Below are positions 10,236 through 19,638 of a stretch of DNA of 64,000 nucleotides, in pieces. The notes under the pieces were generated by a model. That model saw nothing but the letters and a program-made list of their open reading frames with translations. It was not told where the DNA came from and did no database searches. The position numbers and the translations under genes are program-made. Source of the stretch: Actinomyces respiraculi (GTDB lineage Bacteria; Actinomycetota; Actinomycetes; Actinomycetales; Actinomycetaceae); the NCBI RefSeq assembly GCF_014595995.2, contig NZ_CP063989.1, positions 2,418,001 through 2,482,000 of the forward strand, written 5' to 3'. Position 1 is the first letter of the stretch. Each line of letters opens with the position of its first letter.

Positions 10236-10257
10236 CTCATCACAAAGGAGCACCTGC

Positions 10258-12345
10258 ATGAGCACCGAGCATTTCGCGCTCACCGACGACGACCTCACGG
10301 CCATCAACGTCTCCAAGGCACTGGCCGCCGACGCCGTCGAGAAGGCAGGATCCGGCCACCCCGGCACCCCGATCTCCCTGGCGGGCGTCGCCTACCTGCT
10401 CTACCAGTACGAGATGAAGGGCGACCCGTCTGACGCCCACTGGCTCGGCCGCGACCGCTTCGTCCTGTCCGCGGGCCACGCCTCGATGCTCCAGTACGCC
10501 CAGCTCACCCTGGCCGGCTACGGCCTCGAGATCGAGGACTTGGCCGCCCTTCGCACCGCGGGCTCCCTGACCCCCGGCCACCCGGAGTACGGGCACACCA
10601 CCGGCGTCGAGACGACGACCGGTCCGCTGGGCGCCGGCTTCTCCAACGCCGTCGGCCTGGCCATGGCGGCCCGCTACGAGCACGGGCTGCTCGACCCCGC
10701 CACCCCGGCCGGCGAGTCCGTCTTCGACCACTACGTGTACACGATCCTGGGCGACGGCTGCATGCAGGAGGGCGTCACCGCGGAGGCCGCCTCCCTGGCG
10801 GGCACCCAGGAGCTGGGCAACCTCATCGCCATCTACGACGACAACGACATCTCCATCGAGGGCAATACGGACATCGCCTTCGGCGAGGACCCCACCGCCC
10901 GTTTCGAGGCCTACGGCTGGCAGGTCCTGGACGTCGACTGGACCCACGGTGGCACCGAGTACGCCGAGGACTACACGGCCCTGCACGAGGCCCTGGTCGC
11001 GGCCCGCGCCGAGACGACGAAGCCCTCCCTCATCCGCCTGCACACGATCATCGCCTGGCCCTCGCCCACGAAGCAGGGCACGGAGGGCTCCCACGGTGCC
11101 AGGCTCGGCGCCGAGGAGGTCGCGGGACTGAAGACGGCTCTCGGCCTGGACCCGGAGACCTCCTTCCAGACCGCCGGGATCCTCGACTACACGCGCGAGC
11201 ACGCGGCGGCCAAGGCCCGTGCGGCCCACGAGGACTGGGACGCCCGCTTCGAGGCGTGGAGGGCCGCCAACCCTGAGGGTGCGGCGCTGCTGACACGCCT
11301 CCAGGCCCAGGAGCCGCCCGAGGGCCTGGACGAGGTGCTGCCCACCTGGGAGGTCGGGGCCTCGATCGCCACCCGCGCGGCCTCCGGCAAGGTCCTGTCC
11401 GCCATCGGCACCGTCATGCCCGAGCTGTGGGGCGGCTCGGCCGACCTCGCGGGCTCGAACAACACGTCGATCGCCGGCGCCGGCTCCTTCCTGCCCACCT
11501 CCCTCGCCCAGAAGGAGGGCGACGGCCCCTACGGCCGCGTCCTGCACTTCGGCATCCGCGAGCACGCGATGGGCGGCATCCTCAACGGCATCGCCCTGGA
11601 CCGCCTGACCCGCGCCTACGGCGGCACCTTCATGGTCTTCGCCGACTACATGCGCCCCGCCGTGCGCCTGGCAGCCCTCATGGGCCTGGACACCATCTTC
11701 GTGTGGACGCACGACTCCATCGGCGTCGGCGAGGACGGCCCCACCCACCAGCCGATCGAGCACCTGGCCTCGCTGCGCGCGATCCCGGGTCTCGACGTCG
11801 TGCGTCCCGGTGACGCCAACGAGACGGCGGCCGCCTGGCGCACGATCCTCTCGCGCCGCTCCAAGCCGGCCGGCATCGTCCTGTCGCGTCAGAACCTGCC
11901 GGTGACGGCCACTGCCGAGGCCGCCGCCGGGGGCGTGCCCAGGGGGGCCTACACCCTCCTGGAGGCCACGGACTGCCACGACGAGGTCACGACGCCCGCC
12001 GTCGTCCTCATCGCGACGGGATCGGAGGTCGCCGTCGCCGCGGCCGCCCGCGAGATCCTGCAGGAGGCCGGCACCCCCACCCGCGTGGTCTCCGCCCCCT
12101 GCCTGGAGTGGTTCGCGGAGCAGGACGAGGCCTACCGGGCCGAGGTGCTGCCGTCCAGCGCCGTCAAGGTCTCCATCGAGGCCGGGATCGCCATGGGCTG
12201 GCGTGAGATCGTCGGCGCGAGCGGTGCGATCGTCTCCCTCGACCACTTCGGGGCCTCGGCCGCGGGCACGTACCTGTTCAAGGAGTACGGCTTCACCGGC
12301 GAGCACGTCGCGGACGTCGCCAAGGAGGCCCTCGCCCAGATGTGA
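10258..12345 (+). CDS. tkt: Transketolase
   Basis: 695-residue thiamine-diphosphate enzyme that moves two-carbon units between pentose and other sugar phosphates. Family features: [12 protein letters not shown] at the N-terminus, the cofactor-binding stretch [34 protein letters not shown], and in the second domain [26 protein letters not shown] lies 7 nt before ATG 10258; the longer in-frame extension upstream overlaps the LacI gene and is rejected. Position beside pentose genes suggests a role in using xylulose 5-phosphate, although it may also be the housekeeping enzyme. Confidence 0.96.
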   Translation: MSTEHFALTDDDLTAINVSKALAADAVEKAGSGHPGTPISLAGVAYLLYQYEMKGDPSDAHWLGRDRFVLSAGHASMLQYAQLTLAGYGLEIEDLAALRTAGSLTPGHPEYGHTTGVETTTGPLGAGFSNAVGLAMAARYEHGLLDPATPAGESVFDHYVYTILGDGCMQEGVTAEAASLAGTQELGNLIAIYDDNDISIEGNTDIAFGEDPTARFEAYGWQVLDVDWTHGGTEYAEDYTALHEALVAARAETTKPSLIRLHTIIAWPSPTKQGTEGSHGARLGAEEVAGLKTALGLDPETSFQTAGILDYTREHAAAKARAAHEDWDARFEAWRAANPEGAALLTRLQAQEPPEGLDEVLPTWEVGASIATRAASGKVLSAIGTVMPELWGGSADLAGSNNTSIAGAGSFLPTSLAQKEGDGPYGRVLHFGIREHAMGGILNGIALDRLTRAYGGTFMVFADYMRPAVRLAALMGLDTIFVWTHDSIGVGEDGPTHQPIEHLASLRAIPGLDVVRPGDANETAAAWRTILSRRSKPAGIVLSRQNLPVTATAEAAAGGVPRGAYTLLEATDCHDEVTTPAVVLIATGSEVAVAAAAREILQEAGTPTRVVSAPCLEWFAEQDEAYRAEVLPSSAVKVSIEAGIAMGWREIVGASGAIVSLDHFGASAAGTYLFKEYGFTGEHVADVAKEALAQM

Positions 12346-12366
12346 GCGAGGCAGCTGCAGAGCACC

Positions 12367-12404
12367 AAGGGCCCCGCGTCGGATCGCTCCGGCGCGGGGC
12401 CCTT
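12367..12404 (+). terminator. Terminator after transketolase
   Basis: AAGGGCCCCGCG and CGCGGGGCCCTT form a perfect 12-bp stem around a 14-nt loop, 21 bp after the tkt stop. The U-tract is poor, as is usual in high-GC actinobacteria. Confidence 0.8.
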
Positions 12405-12530
12405 CGCCGCGCTCACTCGCGCCGACCACCCCCCATTCGCTGCACCGCAGGTGCCACTGCGCTCACGGCCGTCCGCAGAGCGGAACCTGATTTGCGCAAA
12501 TTTAGGAATCTGCCCTAGGTTGAATATCGC

Positions 12531-12549
12531 TTAGGTGAGCCTTGCATTG
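12531..12549 (+). promoter_or_regulatory. DtxR/IdeR-type iron box
   Basis: TTAGGTGAGCCTTGCATTG matches the 19-bp consensus iron box (TTAGGTTAGCCTAACCTAA) at 13 positions, with the left half almost perfect. It lies 36 bp upstream of the siderophore-binding lipoprotein gene. A related CCCTAGGTT word lies about 20 bp upstream. Iron-dependent repression is the expected control; the site is inferred from sequence only. Confidence 0.6.
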
Positions 12550-12584
12550 CTTGCACCTACTCCCCCGATCCGCAGAGGAGCCTC

Positions 12585-13619
12585 ATGACCATCACCCGCC
12601 GCAGCTTCGTCGCCCTGACCGTCTCGACGGCCACCGCCCTGACCCTGGCAGCCTGTTCCGGCTCCAACGACGCCGCGTCCGGGGCCTCACCGGCCGGTGC
12701 CGAGGCCTCAGCGCCGGGCACCCAGGCCTCCGCCGCCCCGACCTCCGTCACCCTCGCCACCAACACCGGCGACGTCGAGGTGGCTCTGCCGGTCAAGCGC
12801 CCCGTCTGCCTGGACAACCGTTCCTTCGAGATCCTGGCGACCTGGGGCGTGAGCCTGGTGGCCGCCCCCAAGCCACTCATCCCCGCCACCGTCACCGCCT
12901 TCGACGGCGAGGACGTCGTCGACATCGGCAACCACCGCGAGCCGAACCTCGAGGCCCTGGTTGCCGCCGAGCCCGACGTCATCATCTCCGGTCAGCGCTT
13001 CAGCCAGTTCAACGAGGACATCGCCGCCCTCACCGAGGGCACTCCCCTGGTCGACCTCGAGCCGCGCGACGGCGAGGACTTCGCCTCCGAGCTCGTCCGC
13101 CACGTCACCGGCCTGGGCGAGATCTTCTCCAAGCAGGACGAGGCCAAGGCCATCGTGGACAGCTTCCACAAGGCCACCGACAAGGCCAAGAGCGCCTACG
13201 ACGGCACCTCCACGGTCATGGCCGTCAACGTCTCGGGCGGCGAGATCGGCTACATCGCCCCCCACGTGGGCCGCACCTTCGGCCCGATCTTCGACATGCT
13301 CGGCCTCACGCCCGCCCTGGAGGTCGCCGGCGCCACCAACGACCACAAGGGCGACGACATCTCCGTCGAGGCCATCGCCGAGTCCAACCCCGACTGGATC
13401 CTCGTCCTCGACCGCGACGCCGCCATCAAGTCCGCCAAGGACGGCTACACCCCCGCCGAGCAGGTCATCGCCGGCAACGCCGCCCTGCAGAACGTCACGG
13501 CCGTGACCTCCGGCCACATCGTCTACGCCCCGGCGGACACCTACACCAACGAGTCCATCCTCACCTACACCGAGATCATGGACTCCCTCGCCACGGCCTT
13601 CTCCGGCGCGAAGGGCTGA
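12585..13619 (+). CDS. Iron-siderophore ABC transporter substrate-binding lipoprotein
   Basis: 344-residue type III periplasmic-binding-fold protein. A twin-arginine-like start (TRRSFVALT) leads to the lipobox LAAC, with the lipidated Cys near residue 24. The segment NLEALVAAEPDVIISGQRFS and the late ESNPDWILVLDRD are typical of the FecB/YclQ/CeuE group that binds catecholate siderophores such as petrobactin. AGAGGAG is 4 nt before ATG 12585. First gene of a four-gene operon with two permeases and an ATPase, the YclNOPQ arrangement with the binding protein placed first. Ligand identity is not determined by sequence. Confidence 0.93.
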   Translation: MTITRRSFVALTVSTATALTLAACSGSNDAASGASPAGAEASAPGTQASAAPTSVTLATNTGDVEVALPVKRPVCLDNRSFEILATWGVSLVAAPKPLIPATVTAFDGEDVVDIGNHREPNLEALVAAEPDVIISGQRFSQFNEDIAALTEGTPLVDLEPRDGEDFASELVRHVTGLGEIFSKQDEAKAIVDSFHKATDKAKSAYDGTSTVMAVNVSGGEIGYIAPHVGRTFGPIFDMLGLTPALEVAGATNDHKGDDISVEAIAESNPDWILVLDRDAAIKSAKDGYTPAEQVIAGNAALQNVTAVTSGHIVYAPADTYTNESILTYTEIMDSLATAFSGAKG

Positions 13620-13652
13620 GACGGGCTGAGCCCGCCACCCCGCCTACCTGAG

Positions 13653-14672
13653 ATGACCCTCTTGGCACCGTCCCGTCCGGCCCCCGCGCGGGCCGGACGG
13701 GACACCCCCGTACGCACCCGCAGCCGCCTGGGCCTCCCCTTCCTCCTCGCCCTGGCGCTCACCACCGCCCTGTTAGGCCTGAGCCTGGCCACCGGCGAGT
13801 ACTCGATCCTGTCCCACGACGACGGCTGGGAGCTGTTCCGCACCGTGCGCATCCCACGCACGATCGCCCTCGTCCTGTCGGGCGCCGCCATGTCACTGTC
13901 CGGTCTGGTCATGCAGCTCATCACCCAGAACCGCTTCGTCGAGCCCACCACCACGGGCACCACCGAGTGGGCGGGCCTGGGCCTGCTCACCGTCATGATC
14001 GTGGCCCCGCACGCCACCATCCTGAGCCGCATGGCGGTCGCCGTCGGCTTCGCCTTCATCGGCACGATGGTCTTCTTCCTGCTGCTGCGCCGGGTCTCGC
14101 TGCGCTCCTCCCTGCTGGTGCCGATCATGGGCATCATGCTGGGAGCAGTAGTCAGCGCGGTCTCCACCTTCCTGGCGCTTGAGACCAACAGCCTGCAATC
14201 CCTGGGCGTGTGGTTCCAGGGCTCCTTCACCTCGGTCTACCGCGGCCAGTACGAGGTGCTGTGGCTGGTCCTGCTGGCCGTGGCCGCCGTCGTCGTCCTG
14301 GCGGACCGGCTGACCGTCGCGGGCCTGGGCGAGGACGTCGCCACCGCCGTCGGCGTGAGCTACCAGCAGATGGTCCTCATTGCCACCGCGCTCATTGCGC
14401 TGGCCACCGGGGTGGTGACCGTCGTCGTCGGCTCCCTGCCCTTCCTGGGACTCATCGTGCCCAACCTCGTGTCGATGGCGCGCGGCGACGACCTGCGCTC
14501 CAACCTGCCGTGGGTGTGCCTGTCCGGCACCGCCCTGGTGACGGTGTGCGACCTGGTGGCCCGCACGATCATCTCCCCCTTCGAGGTGCCCGTCTCGGTG
14601 GTCCTGGGGGTCATCGGGGCCGCCGTCTTCATCGTCCTCATCGTGCGCCGCACCCGCAGGAGTGGGGCATGA
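13653..14672 (+). CDS. Iron-siderophore ABC transporter permease 1
   Basis: 339-residue FecCD/BtuC-family permease, mostly hydrophobic, with about nine membrane helices. The family signature is seen in IPRTIALVLSGAAMSLSGLV near residue 70 and LGLIVPNLVSMARGDD near residue 270. It follows the binding protein by 33 bp and overlaps the second permease by four bases (ATGA at 14669-14672), which implies translational coupling. Confidence 0.95.
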   Translation: MTLLAPSRPAPARAGRDTPVRTRSRLGLPFLLALALTTALLGLSLATGEYSILSHDDGWELFRTVRIPRTIALVLSGAAMSLSGLVMQLITQNRFVEPTTTGTTEWAGLGLLTVMIVAPHATILSRMAVAVGFAFIGTMVFFLLLRRVSLRSSLLVPIMGIMLGAVVSAVSTFLALETNSLQSLGVWFQGSFTSVYRGQYEVLWLVLLAVAAVVVLADRLTVAGLGEDVATAVGVSYQQMVLIATALIALATGVVTVVVGSLPFLGLIVPNLVSMARGDDLRSNLPWVCLSGTALVTVCDLVARTIISPFEVPVSVVLGVIGAAVFIVLIVRRTRRSGA

Positions 14673-15736
14673 GCACCACTCACGCACTGCCCACCCTGCC
14701 GTCCGAACCGGACTCGACCACCCGCCGTCGGCCCTCTTACGGCTCCGGGGCATTTCCGACGGCGTCCGCCCGGCGCCGCTGGTGGCTGACCTTCCTGGTG
14801 GTGACCACGCTCGCCCTGCTGTTCTGCCTCGGCCTGCTGGCCTGGGACAACCCCATGGAGCCCGGCACACGCGGCTTCTGGCTCATCGCGCAGCGGCGCG
14901 CCAACGCCGTCATCGCCATGCTCATCGTCGCCGTGTGCCAGGCCATGGCCACCGTGGCCTTCCAGACGGTCACGGGCAACCGGATCCTCACGCCGTCGAT
15001 CATGGGTTTCGAGGCCCTGTACCGCGCGATCCACACCTCGACCGTGTTCTTCCTGGGGGCGGCGGGCCTGACCGCGGCCCGCACAACGACGACCTTCGTG
15101 GGCCAGCTGGTGCTCATGGTCGCCCTGTGCCTGCTGCTGTACTCCTGGCTGCTCACCAGCCGCCGGGCCACGCTGCACGCCATGCTGCTGCTCGGCGTCG
15201 TCATCGGCGCCGGCCTGGGATCGGTGTCCACCTTCATGCAACGCCTGCTGACGCCAAGCGAGTTCGACGTGCTCACCGCACGCCTGTTCGGCTCCGTCAA
15301 CAACGCCGACCCCGACTACTACCCGATCGCCATCCCCGTGGTAGCGCTCGCGGTGATCGCCCTGGCCGTGTGGTCACGCCGGCTCAACATCCTGGCGCTC
15401 GGGCGCGAGACGGCAACGAACCTGGGGGTGAGCCACCGGCGCTGGAGCGTGGCCGTGCTCGTGGTGGTCTCAGTCCTCATGGCCACCTCAACAGCCCTGG
15501 TGGGGCCCATGACCTTCCTGGGCTTCCTCGTCTCGACGCTCGCCTACCAGTTCTCGGGCACCTTCGATCACCGTTACGTGCTTCCGATGGCCGTGTCCCT
15601 GGGGGTGCTGGTGCTCACCGGCGCCTACTTCCTCATGCGCCACGTCTTCGCCGCCCAGGGCGTGGTGTCCATCATTATCGAGCTCGTGGGCGGGCTCACC
15701 TTCCTCGTTGTCATCCTGCGAAAGGGGCGCCTGTGA
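14669..15736 (+). CDS. Iron-siderophore ABC transporter permease 2
   Basis: 355-residue FecCD-family permease that pairs with the protein at 13653-14672. RRANAVIAMLIVAVCQAMAT and FLGFLVSTLAYQFSGTFDHR correspond to the conserved family segments. The start is ATG 14669, overlapping the previous stop by ATGA; the last four bases GTGA overlap the ATPase start. The frame is open further upstream, but that would give a long overlap and is rejected. Confidence 0.95.
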   Translation: MSTTHALPTLPSEPDSTTRRRPSYGSGAFPTASARRRWWLTFLVVTTLALLFCLGLLAWDNPMEPGTRGFWLIAQRRANAVIAMLIVAVCQAMATVAFQTVTGNRILTPSIMGFEALYRAIHTSTVFFLGAAGLTAARTTTTFVGQLVLMVALCLLLYSWLLTSRRATLHAMLLLGVVIGAGLGSVSTFMQRLLTPSEFDVLTARLFGSVNNADPDYYPIAIPVVALAVIALAVWSRRLNILALGRETATNLGVSHRRWSVAVLVVVSVLMATSTALVGPMTFLGFLVSTLAYQFSGTFDHRYVLPMAVSLGVLVLTGAYFLMRHVFAAQGVVSIIIELVGGLTFLVVILRKGRL

Positions 15737-16497
15737 TCAGCCTGAGCAAGGTCGCCAAGGTCTACACCTCATCGGGCGACACCGTGCGCATCGGGCCGGT
15801 GGACCTGGACATCCCGGCTGGCGGGATCACGGCCTTCATCGGCCCCAACGGTGCCGGCAAGTCCACCCTGCTGATGATGACGGGGCGGCTGCTGGGCCTG
15901 GACGAGGGCGTCATCACCGTGGCGGGGCTGGACGTGTCCTCGACCCGTTCCTCCCAACTGGCCACCGTGCTGTCCATCCTGCGTCAGGAGAACCACTTCG
16001 TCTCCCGGCTCACCGTGCGCCAGCTGGTGGGCTTCGGGCGCTTCCCCTACTCGCACGGGCGGCTGACGGCCGACGACGAGGAGATCATCTCGCGCTACAT
16101 CGACTTCCTGGCGCTGACCGAGCTGGAGGGGCGTTACCTCGACGAGCTCTCGGGCGGTCAGCGTCAGCGGGCCTATGTGGGGATGGTGCTGTGCCAGGAG
16201 ACCGACTACGTGCTGCTGGACGAGCCGCTCAACAACCTCGACATCGCCCACAGCGTGGAGATGATGCAGCACCTTGAGCGGGCGGCCCGCGAGTTCGGCC
16301 GCACGATCCTCGTGGTGCTGCATGACGTCAACATCGCGGCGCGCTACGCCGAGCGCATCGTCGCCCTCAAGAACGGCACGGTGGCCTACAGCGGCACGCC
16401 CGCCGAGATCATGCGCGACGAGGTCCTCTCCGATGTCTTCGGTACGCCGTTGACGGTGATCGAGGGGCCCGCCGGGCCCTTGGCCTGCACCTGCTGA
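15733..16497 (+). CDS. Iron-siderophore ABC transporter ATP-binding protein
   Basis: 254-residue ABC ATPase energising the two FecCD permeases. Walker A GPNGAGKST (residues about 36-44), signature LSGGQRQRAYVG, Walker B DYVLLDEPLNNLD and the switch His in VLHDVNIAARYAER are all intact. GTG 15733 overlaps the upstream stop (GTGA) and is preceded by AAAGGGG. Last gene of the operon. Confidence 0.95.
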   Translation: MISLSKVAKVYTSSGDTVRIGPVDLDIPAGGITAFIGPNGAGKSTLLMMTGRLLGLDEGVITVAGLDVSSTRSSQLATVLSILRQENHFVSRLTVRQLVGFGRFPYSHGRLTADDEEIISRYIDFLALTELEGRYLDELSGGQRQRAYVGMVLCQETDYVLLDEPLNNLDIAHSVEMMQHLERAAREFGRTILVVLHDVNIAARYAERIVALKNGTVAYSGTPAEIMRDEVLSDVFGTPLTVIEGPAGPLACTC

Positions 16498-16558
16498 GCG
16501 GGACGGGGTGTGGGGCCGGGCCGGGCGGGCACTGTCCGCGGGTCCCGACGACGCACCG

Positions 16559-16618
16559 GCAGGCCCGCCGCCCGCAGGCCCGCCGCCCGCAGACTCGCCG
16601 CCCGCAGGCCCGCCGCCC
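16559..16618 (+). repeat. Four tandem copies of a 15-bp GC-rich unit
   Basis: GCAGGCCCGCCGCCC occurs four times head to tail; copies 1, 2 and 4 are identical and copy 3 differs at two positions. It lies between the siderophore ATPase gene and araD, in sequence with no supported gene. The 15-bp period keeps frame, so short RRPAA-like open frames across it are artefacts. Confidence 0.85.
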
Positions 16619-16691
16619 GTCGGCTCCCGCCCTTGGGGTCACGGTGCGCACCCGGCCCGCGGTCCCCTGTTCTCGGGACCACGGGTGGGGG

Positions 16692-16721
16692 TAGCCTGGC
16701 CCCCAGAACGTGAACGTTCAC
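16692..16721 (+). promoter_or_regulatory. araD promoter with palindromic operator
   Basis: TAGCCT (16692-16697) is a plausible -10 box. Just downstream, GTGAACGTTCAC (16710-16721) is a perfect 12-bp palindrome with a central CG, the symmetry bound by LacI-family repressors. A repressor there would block the start region. No regulator gene lies next to araD, so it would act in trans. Confidence 0.55.
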
Positions 16722-16789
16722 ATCGGACTCCGACGCCGTCGTCGTCACGGTCCAGCACCACCCACCCGAGCACCGTCCAGGAAGAACCC

Positions 16790-17512
16790 ATGTCCGAGAA
16801 GATCGTCCTCGCCGAGCTCGACGCCGACCTCCAGGCCGCCGTCGCCGCCACCCGCCAGAAGGTCGCCGACCTGCACGCCGAGCTGCCCCGCTGGGGCCTG
16901 GTCGTGTGGACCGCCGGAAACGTCTCCGAGCGGGTCGTGCTCGACGGCGTCCCGACAGCCCTGTTCGTCATCAAGCCCTCCGGCGTCTCCTACGACGAGC
17001 TCGGCACCGACAACATGGTGGTGTGCACCCTCGACGGCGAGAAGATCGTCGACGGCACCCCCGACTCCCTCGCCCCGTCCTCGGACACGGCGGCGCACGC
17101 CTACGTCTACCGCAACATGGAGGGCGTGGGCGGCGTCGTGCACACGCACTCGACCTACGCCACCGCCTGGGCCGCCCGCCGAGAGCCCATCCCCTGCGCC
17201 CTGACGATGATGGGCGACGAGTTCGGCGGCGAGATCCCCGTGGGCCCCTTCGCCCTCATCGGCGACGACTCGATCGGGCGCGGCATTGTCGAGACGCTGC
17301 GTGGCTCGACGTCCCCGGCGGTCCTCATGGCCAACCACGGCCCCTTCACCGTCGGTAAGGACGCGCGCGCCGCGGTCAAGGCTGCGGTCATGTGCGAGGA
17401 GGTCGCGCGCACCGTGCACATTGCCCGGCAGGGCGGTGAGATTCACCTCATCCCCCAGGACCTCGTGGACCGTCTCAACGACCGCTACCAGAACGTCTAC
17501 GGCCAGCACTGA
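16790..17512 (+). CDS. araD: L-ribulose-5-phosphate 4-epimerase
   Basis: 240-residue class II aldolase/adducin-family enzyme that converts L-ribulose 5-phosphate to D-xylulose 5-phosphate. GNVSER, KPSGVSYDEL, the zinc-ligand motif HTHSTYATAWA and ANHGPFTVGKDA are all present. ATG 16790 follows CCAGGAAG at 6-nt spacing. The gene stands alone between the iron importer and a small membrane protein; araA and araB are not in the window. A 12-bp piece spanning its stop (GGCCAGCACTGA) is repeated immediately downstream at 17521-17532, a small local duplication. Confidence 0.9.
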   Translation: MSEKIVLAELDADLQAAVAATRQKVADLHAELPRWGLVVWTAGNVSERVVLDGVPTALFVIKPSGVSYDELGTDNMVVCTLDGEKIVDGTPDSLAPSSDTAAHAYVYRNMEGVGGVVHTHSTYATAWAARREPIPCALTMMGDEFGGEIPVGPFALIGDDSIGRGIVETLRGSTSPAVLMANHGPFTVGKDARAAVKAAVMCEEVARTVHIARQGGEIHLIPQDLVDRLNDRYQNVYGQH

Positions 17513-17554
17513 TGACTACTGGCCAGCACTGACTGGCCGCCGGGCCGCGCGCGT

Positions 17555-17586
17555 GGAGCGTACGGGGAGTGCTCCCCGTACGCTCC
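17555..17586 (+). terminator. Terminator after araD
   Basis: GGAGCGTACGGGGAG and CTCCCCGTACGCTCC form a perfect 15-bp inverted repeat separated by 2 nt, followed by TCTT. It closes the araD transcript 43 bp after its stop. Confidence 0.85.
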
Positions 17587-17655
17587 TCTTGCCCATCGTG
17601 CGTGCGAGGACAGATGCTGTGCCCGCACCTTCACGCACGACCCTAGGAGCATTCC

Positions 17656-18084
17656 GTGGCCGCCTCCCCGAACAAGCCGACCGAACCGCGCTCGAAGTAC
17701 TACTGGATCCTCACGGCCGTGTGTCTGCTCCTCGGGCTTCCTGCCGCTTGGTGGCTCTACATAGAGATCGGCAAGCACATCTCCCGCATCCCGATCGCCA
17801 TCCTTCTCCTCCCTCTGCTGCTCCTGCTGTTGCTGGCTCGCGTGATCGACGCCGGGATCCTGAAGGCGGCCCCGCAGCTCGTGCGCAAGCGCGACCGGGC
17901 GGCCCTGACCGCCGCCCTCGGCTACGACCCGGTGACCCGTCAGCCGGTGGCCTCCGCCGTCGGCACCGCTCCGGCGACGGTCGGCTACTCCCAGCCGGGC
18001 TCCCCCCAGCCGCAGCCCGGGCAGCCCGGGACGGCGGCCCCCTACGGCCAGCCGGGCCAGGCTCCCACGTCCTACGGCAACTAA
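17656..18084 (+). CDS. Small two-helix membrane protein, function unknown
   Basis: 142 residues. Two strong membrane segments, WILTAVCLLLGLPAAWWLYI (about 16-35) and a leucine-rich helix IPIAILLLPLLLLLLLARVI (about 45-64), are followed by a basic stretch and a proline/glutamine/glycine-rich tail (PGSPQPQPGQPG). GTG 17656 has AGGAG at 6-nt spacing. No family is recognised. It is flanked by terminators on both sides (17555-17586 and 18098-18136), so it is a single-gene transcript. Confidence 0.8.
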   Translation: MAASPNKPTEPRSKYYWILTAVCLLLGLPAAWWLYIEIGKHISRIPIAILLLPLLLLLLLARVIDAGILKAAPQLVRKRDRAALTAALGYDPVTRQPVASAVGTAPATVGYSQPGSPQPQPGQPGTAAPYGQPGQAPTSYGN

Positions 18085-18097
18085 GAGCACTCAGATC

Positions 18098-18136
18098 ACC
18101 GTCCCGAGCGGGCCCCACGTCGCCGCTCGGGACGGT
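18098..18136 (+). terminator. Terminator upstream of radA
   Basis: ACCGTCCCGAGCGG and CCGCTCGGGACGGT form a perfect 14-bp stem with an 11-nt loop, 14 bp after the stop of the small membrane protein. Confidence 0.8.
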
Positions 18137-18157
18137 GTTCGTATCAGAGCCTCCTCC

Positions 18158-18170
18158 TAGGCTTGCCACC
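18158..18170 (+). promoter_or_regulatory. Leaderless promoter of radA
   Basis: TAGGCT (18158-18163) then seven nucleotides then ATG 18171, with no Shine-Dalgarno sequence. Transcription from this -10 box would begin at or next to the A of ATG. Confidence 0.6.
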
Positions 18171-19625
18171 ATGAGCCCCTCACCTGCCCGCTCCAGCACC
18201 TCGAAGAAGGCGCGCACGTCCTACATCTGCACTGAGTGCGGCTGGGAGAGCCCCAAGTGGCTCGGGCAGTGCCGCGAGTGCAAGGCGTGGGGCACGCTCA
18301 CGGAGTTCGTCGAGGCTCCCGCCGTCGGTGCTCCCGCCGTCGGTGCTCCCGCCATGGGCGGTGCTGCCCTGGCGCGAGCCGCAGCCGTGCGCCCGGATGT
18401 GCCCGCGCAACCCATCGGTGAGGTCTCGGCTGAGGCGGCCCGCGCCCGACCCACCGGGGTTGGTGAGCTCGACCGCGTGCTCGGCGGAGGGATCGTGCCC
18501 GGCGCCGTCGTTCTGCTGGCCGGGGAGCCCGGCGTCGGCAAGTCCACCCTGCTGCTCGACGTCGCCGCCAAGGCCGCGGCCGTCTCCCGCGAGCGCGGCG
18601 AGGGGCCTGTCCTGTATGTCACCGGCGAGGAGTCCGCCAGCCAGGTGCGGCTGCGCGCCGAGCGCATCGAGGCCATCGACCCGGCTCTCCTGCTCGCCAG
18701 CGAGACCGAGCTGGGCGCGCTCCTCGGCCACATCGAGGACACCGGGCCCTCCCTGCTCGTTGTCGACTCGGTCCAGACCATCGCCTCGGCCCAGGTGGAG
18801 GGCTCCGCCGGCGGCGTCACCCAGGTGCGGGCTGTGGCCGGTACGCTCATCGCCGTCGCCAAGGAGCGGGGCATCCCCGTGCTCCTGGTCGGGCACGTGA
18901 CGAAGGACGGCGGGATCGCGGGGCCGCGCGTCCTCGAGCACCTGGTCGACGTCGTCTGCCAGTTCGAGGGGGCCCGGCATGCGCGCCTGCGTCTGCTGCG
19001 CGCCGCGAAGAACCGCTATGGGCCCACGGACGAGGTCGGCTGCTTCGACCTCGGGGACCGGGGCATCGTCGGCCTGGAGGACCCGAGTGGCCTGTTCCTG
19101 TCCTCCGCCCGCTCCGAGGTCCCAGGCACGTGCGCGACCGTCACCCTTGAGGGGCGCCGTCCCATGCCGGTGGAGGTCCAGGCTCTCGTCGCCGCCACGC
19201 ACGCGGGCTCCCCGCGGCGCACCACCTCGGGCCTGGACCACTCGCGTGTGGCGATGGCGCTGGCGGTCCTGCAGGCGCGCATGCGTGTGGACACCTCCAG
19301 TGCGGACGTCTACCTGTCCACGGTGGGCGGGGCCAGGACGGGGGAACCCGCCACGGACCTGCCGGTGGCGATCGCCGTTGTCTCCGCCGCCCGGAACCTG
19401 CCCACGCCCGCGGGGCTCGTGGCGTTTGGGGAGGTGGGCCTGACCGGGGAGGTGCGGGCGACGGTGGGGATTCAGCGGCGTCTGGCGGAGGCGGCCCGCC
19501 TGGGCTTCGACCGGGCGATCGTGCCGCTGGCCGGCTCGGCCGAGCTCAGGCCGGTGCCCGGGATGCAGGTCCTGCCGGTGAGCCACCTCGGCGAGGCCAT
19601 CGGCGCGGCCCTCCCCCGCGGCTGA
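18171..19625 (+). CDS. radA: DNA repair protein RadA
   Basis: 484 residues; a RecA-like helicase that assists recombination intermediates. A four-Cys zinc finger starts the protein (CTECGWESPKWLGQCREC, about 17-34). Walker A is GEPGVGKST, the family-specific KNRYG motif (KNRFG in many RadA proteins) follows, and the C-terminal third is the Lon-like domain. Between the zinc finger and ATPase there is a short repeat linker (VGAPAVGAPAMGG). The ATG at 18171 is preferred; the frame is open through araD upstream, which is a codon-bias artefact. radA next to disA is a common actinobacterial arrangement. Confidence 0.95.
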   Translation: MSPSPARSSTSKKARTSYICTECGWESPKWLGQCRECKAWGTLTEFVEAPAVGAPAVGAPAMGGAALARAAAVRPDVPAQPIGEVSAEAARARPTGVGELDRVLGGGIVPGAVVLLAGEPGVGKSTLLLDVAAKAAAVSRERGEGPVLYVTGEESASQVRLRAERIEAIDPALLLASETELGALLGHIEDTGPSLLVVDSVQTIASAQVEGSAGGVTQVRAVAGTLIAVAKERGIPVLLVGHVTKDGGIAGPRVLEHLVDVVCQFEGARHARLRLLRAAKNRYGPTDEVGCFDLGDRGIVGLEDPSGLFLSSARSEVPGTCATVTLEGRRPMPVEVQALVAATHAGSPRRTTSGLDHSRVAMALAVLQARMRVDTSSADVYLSTVGGARTGEPATDLPVAIAVVSAARNLPTPAGLVAFGEVGLTGEVRATVGIQRRLAEAARLGFDRAIVPLAGSAELRPVPGMQVLPVSHLGEAIGAALPRG

Positions 19626-19638
19626 CTCCTCCTGCCCA

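Noticed and set aside
12481..12530. Additional full iron boxes upstream of the siderophore operon
   Set aside because: TTTAGGAATC and CCCTAGGTTG resemble half-sites only; a single box at 12531 is the best match.
17286..18170. Upstream extension of the radA frame through araD
   Set aside because: The zinc-finger start of RadA lies at 18171, and the extension is out of frame with araD, which is certain.
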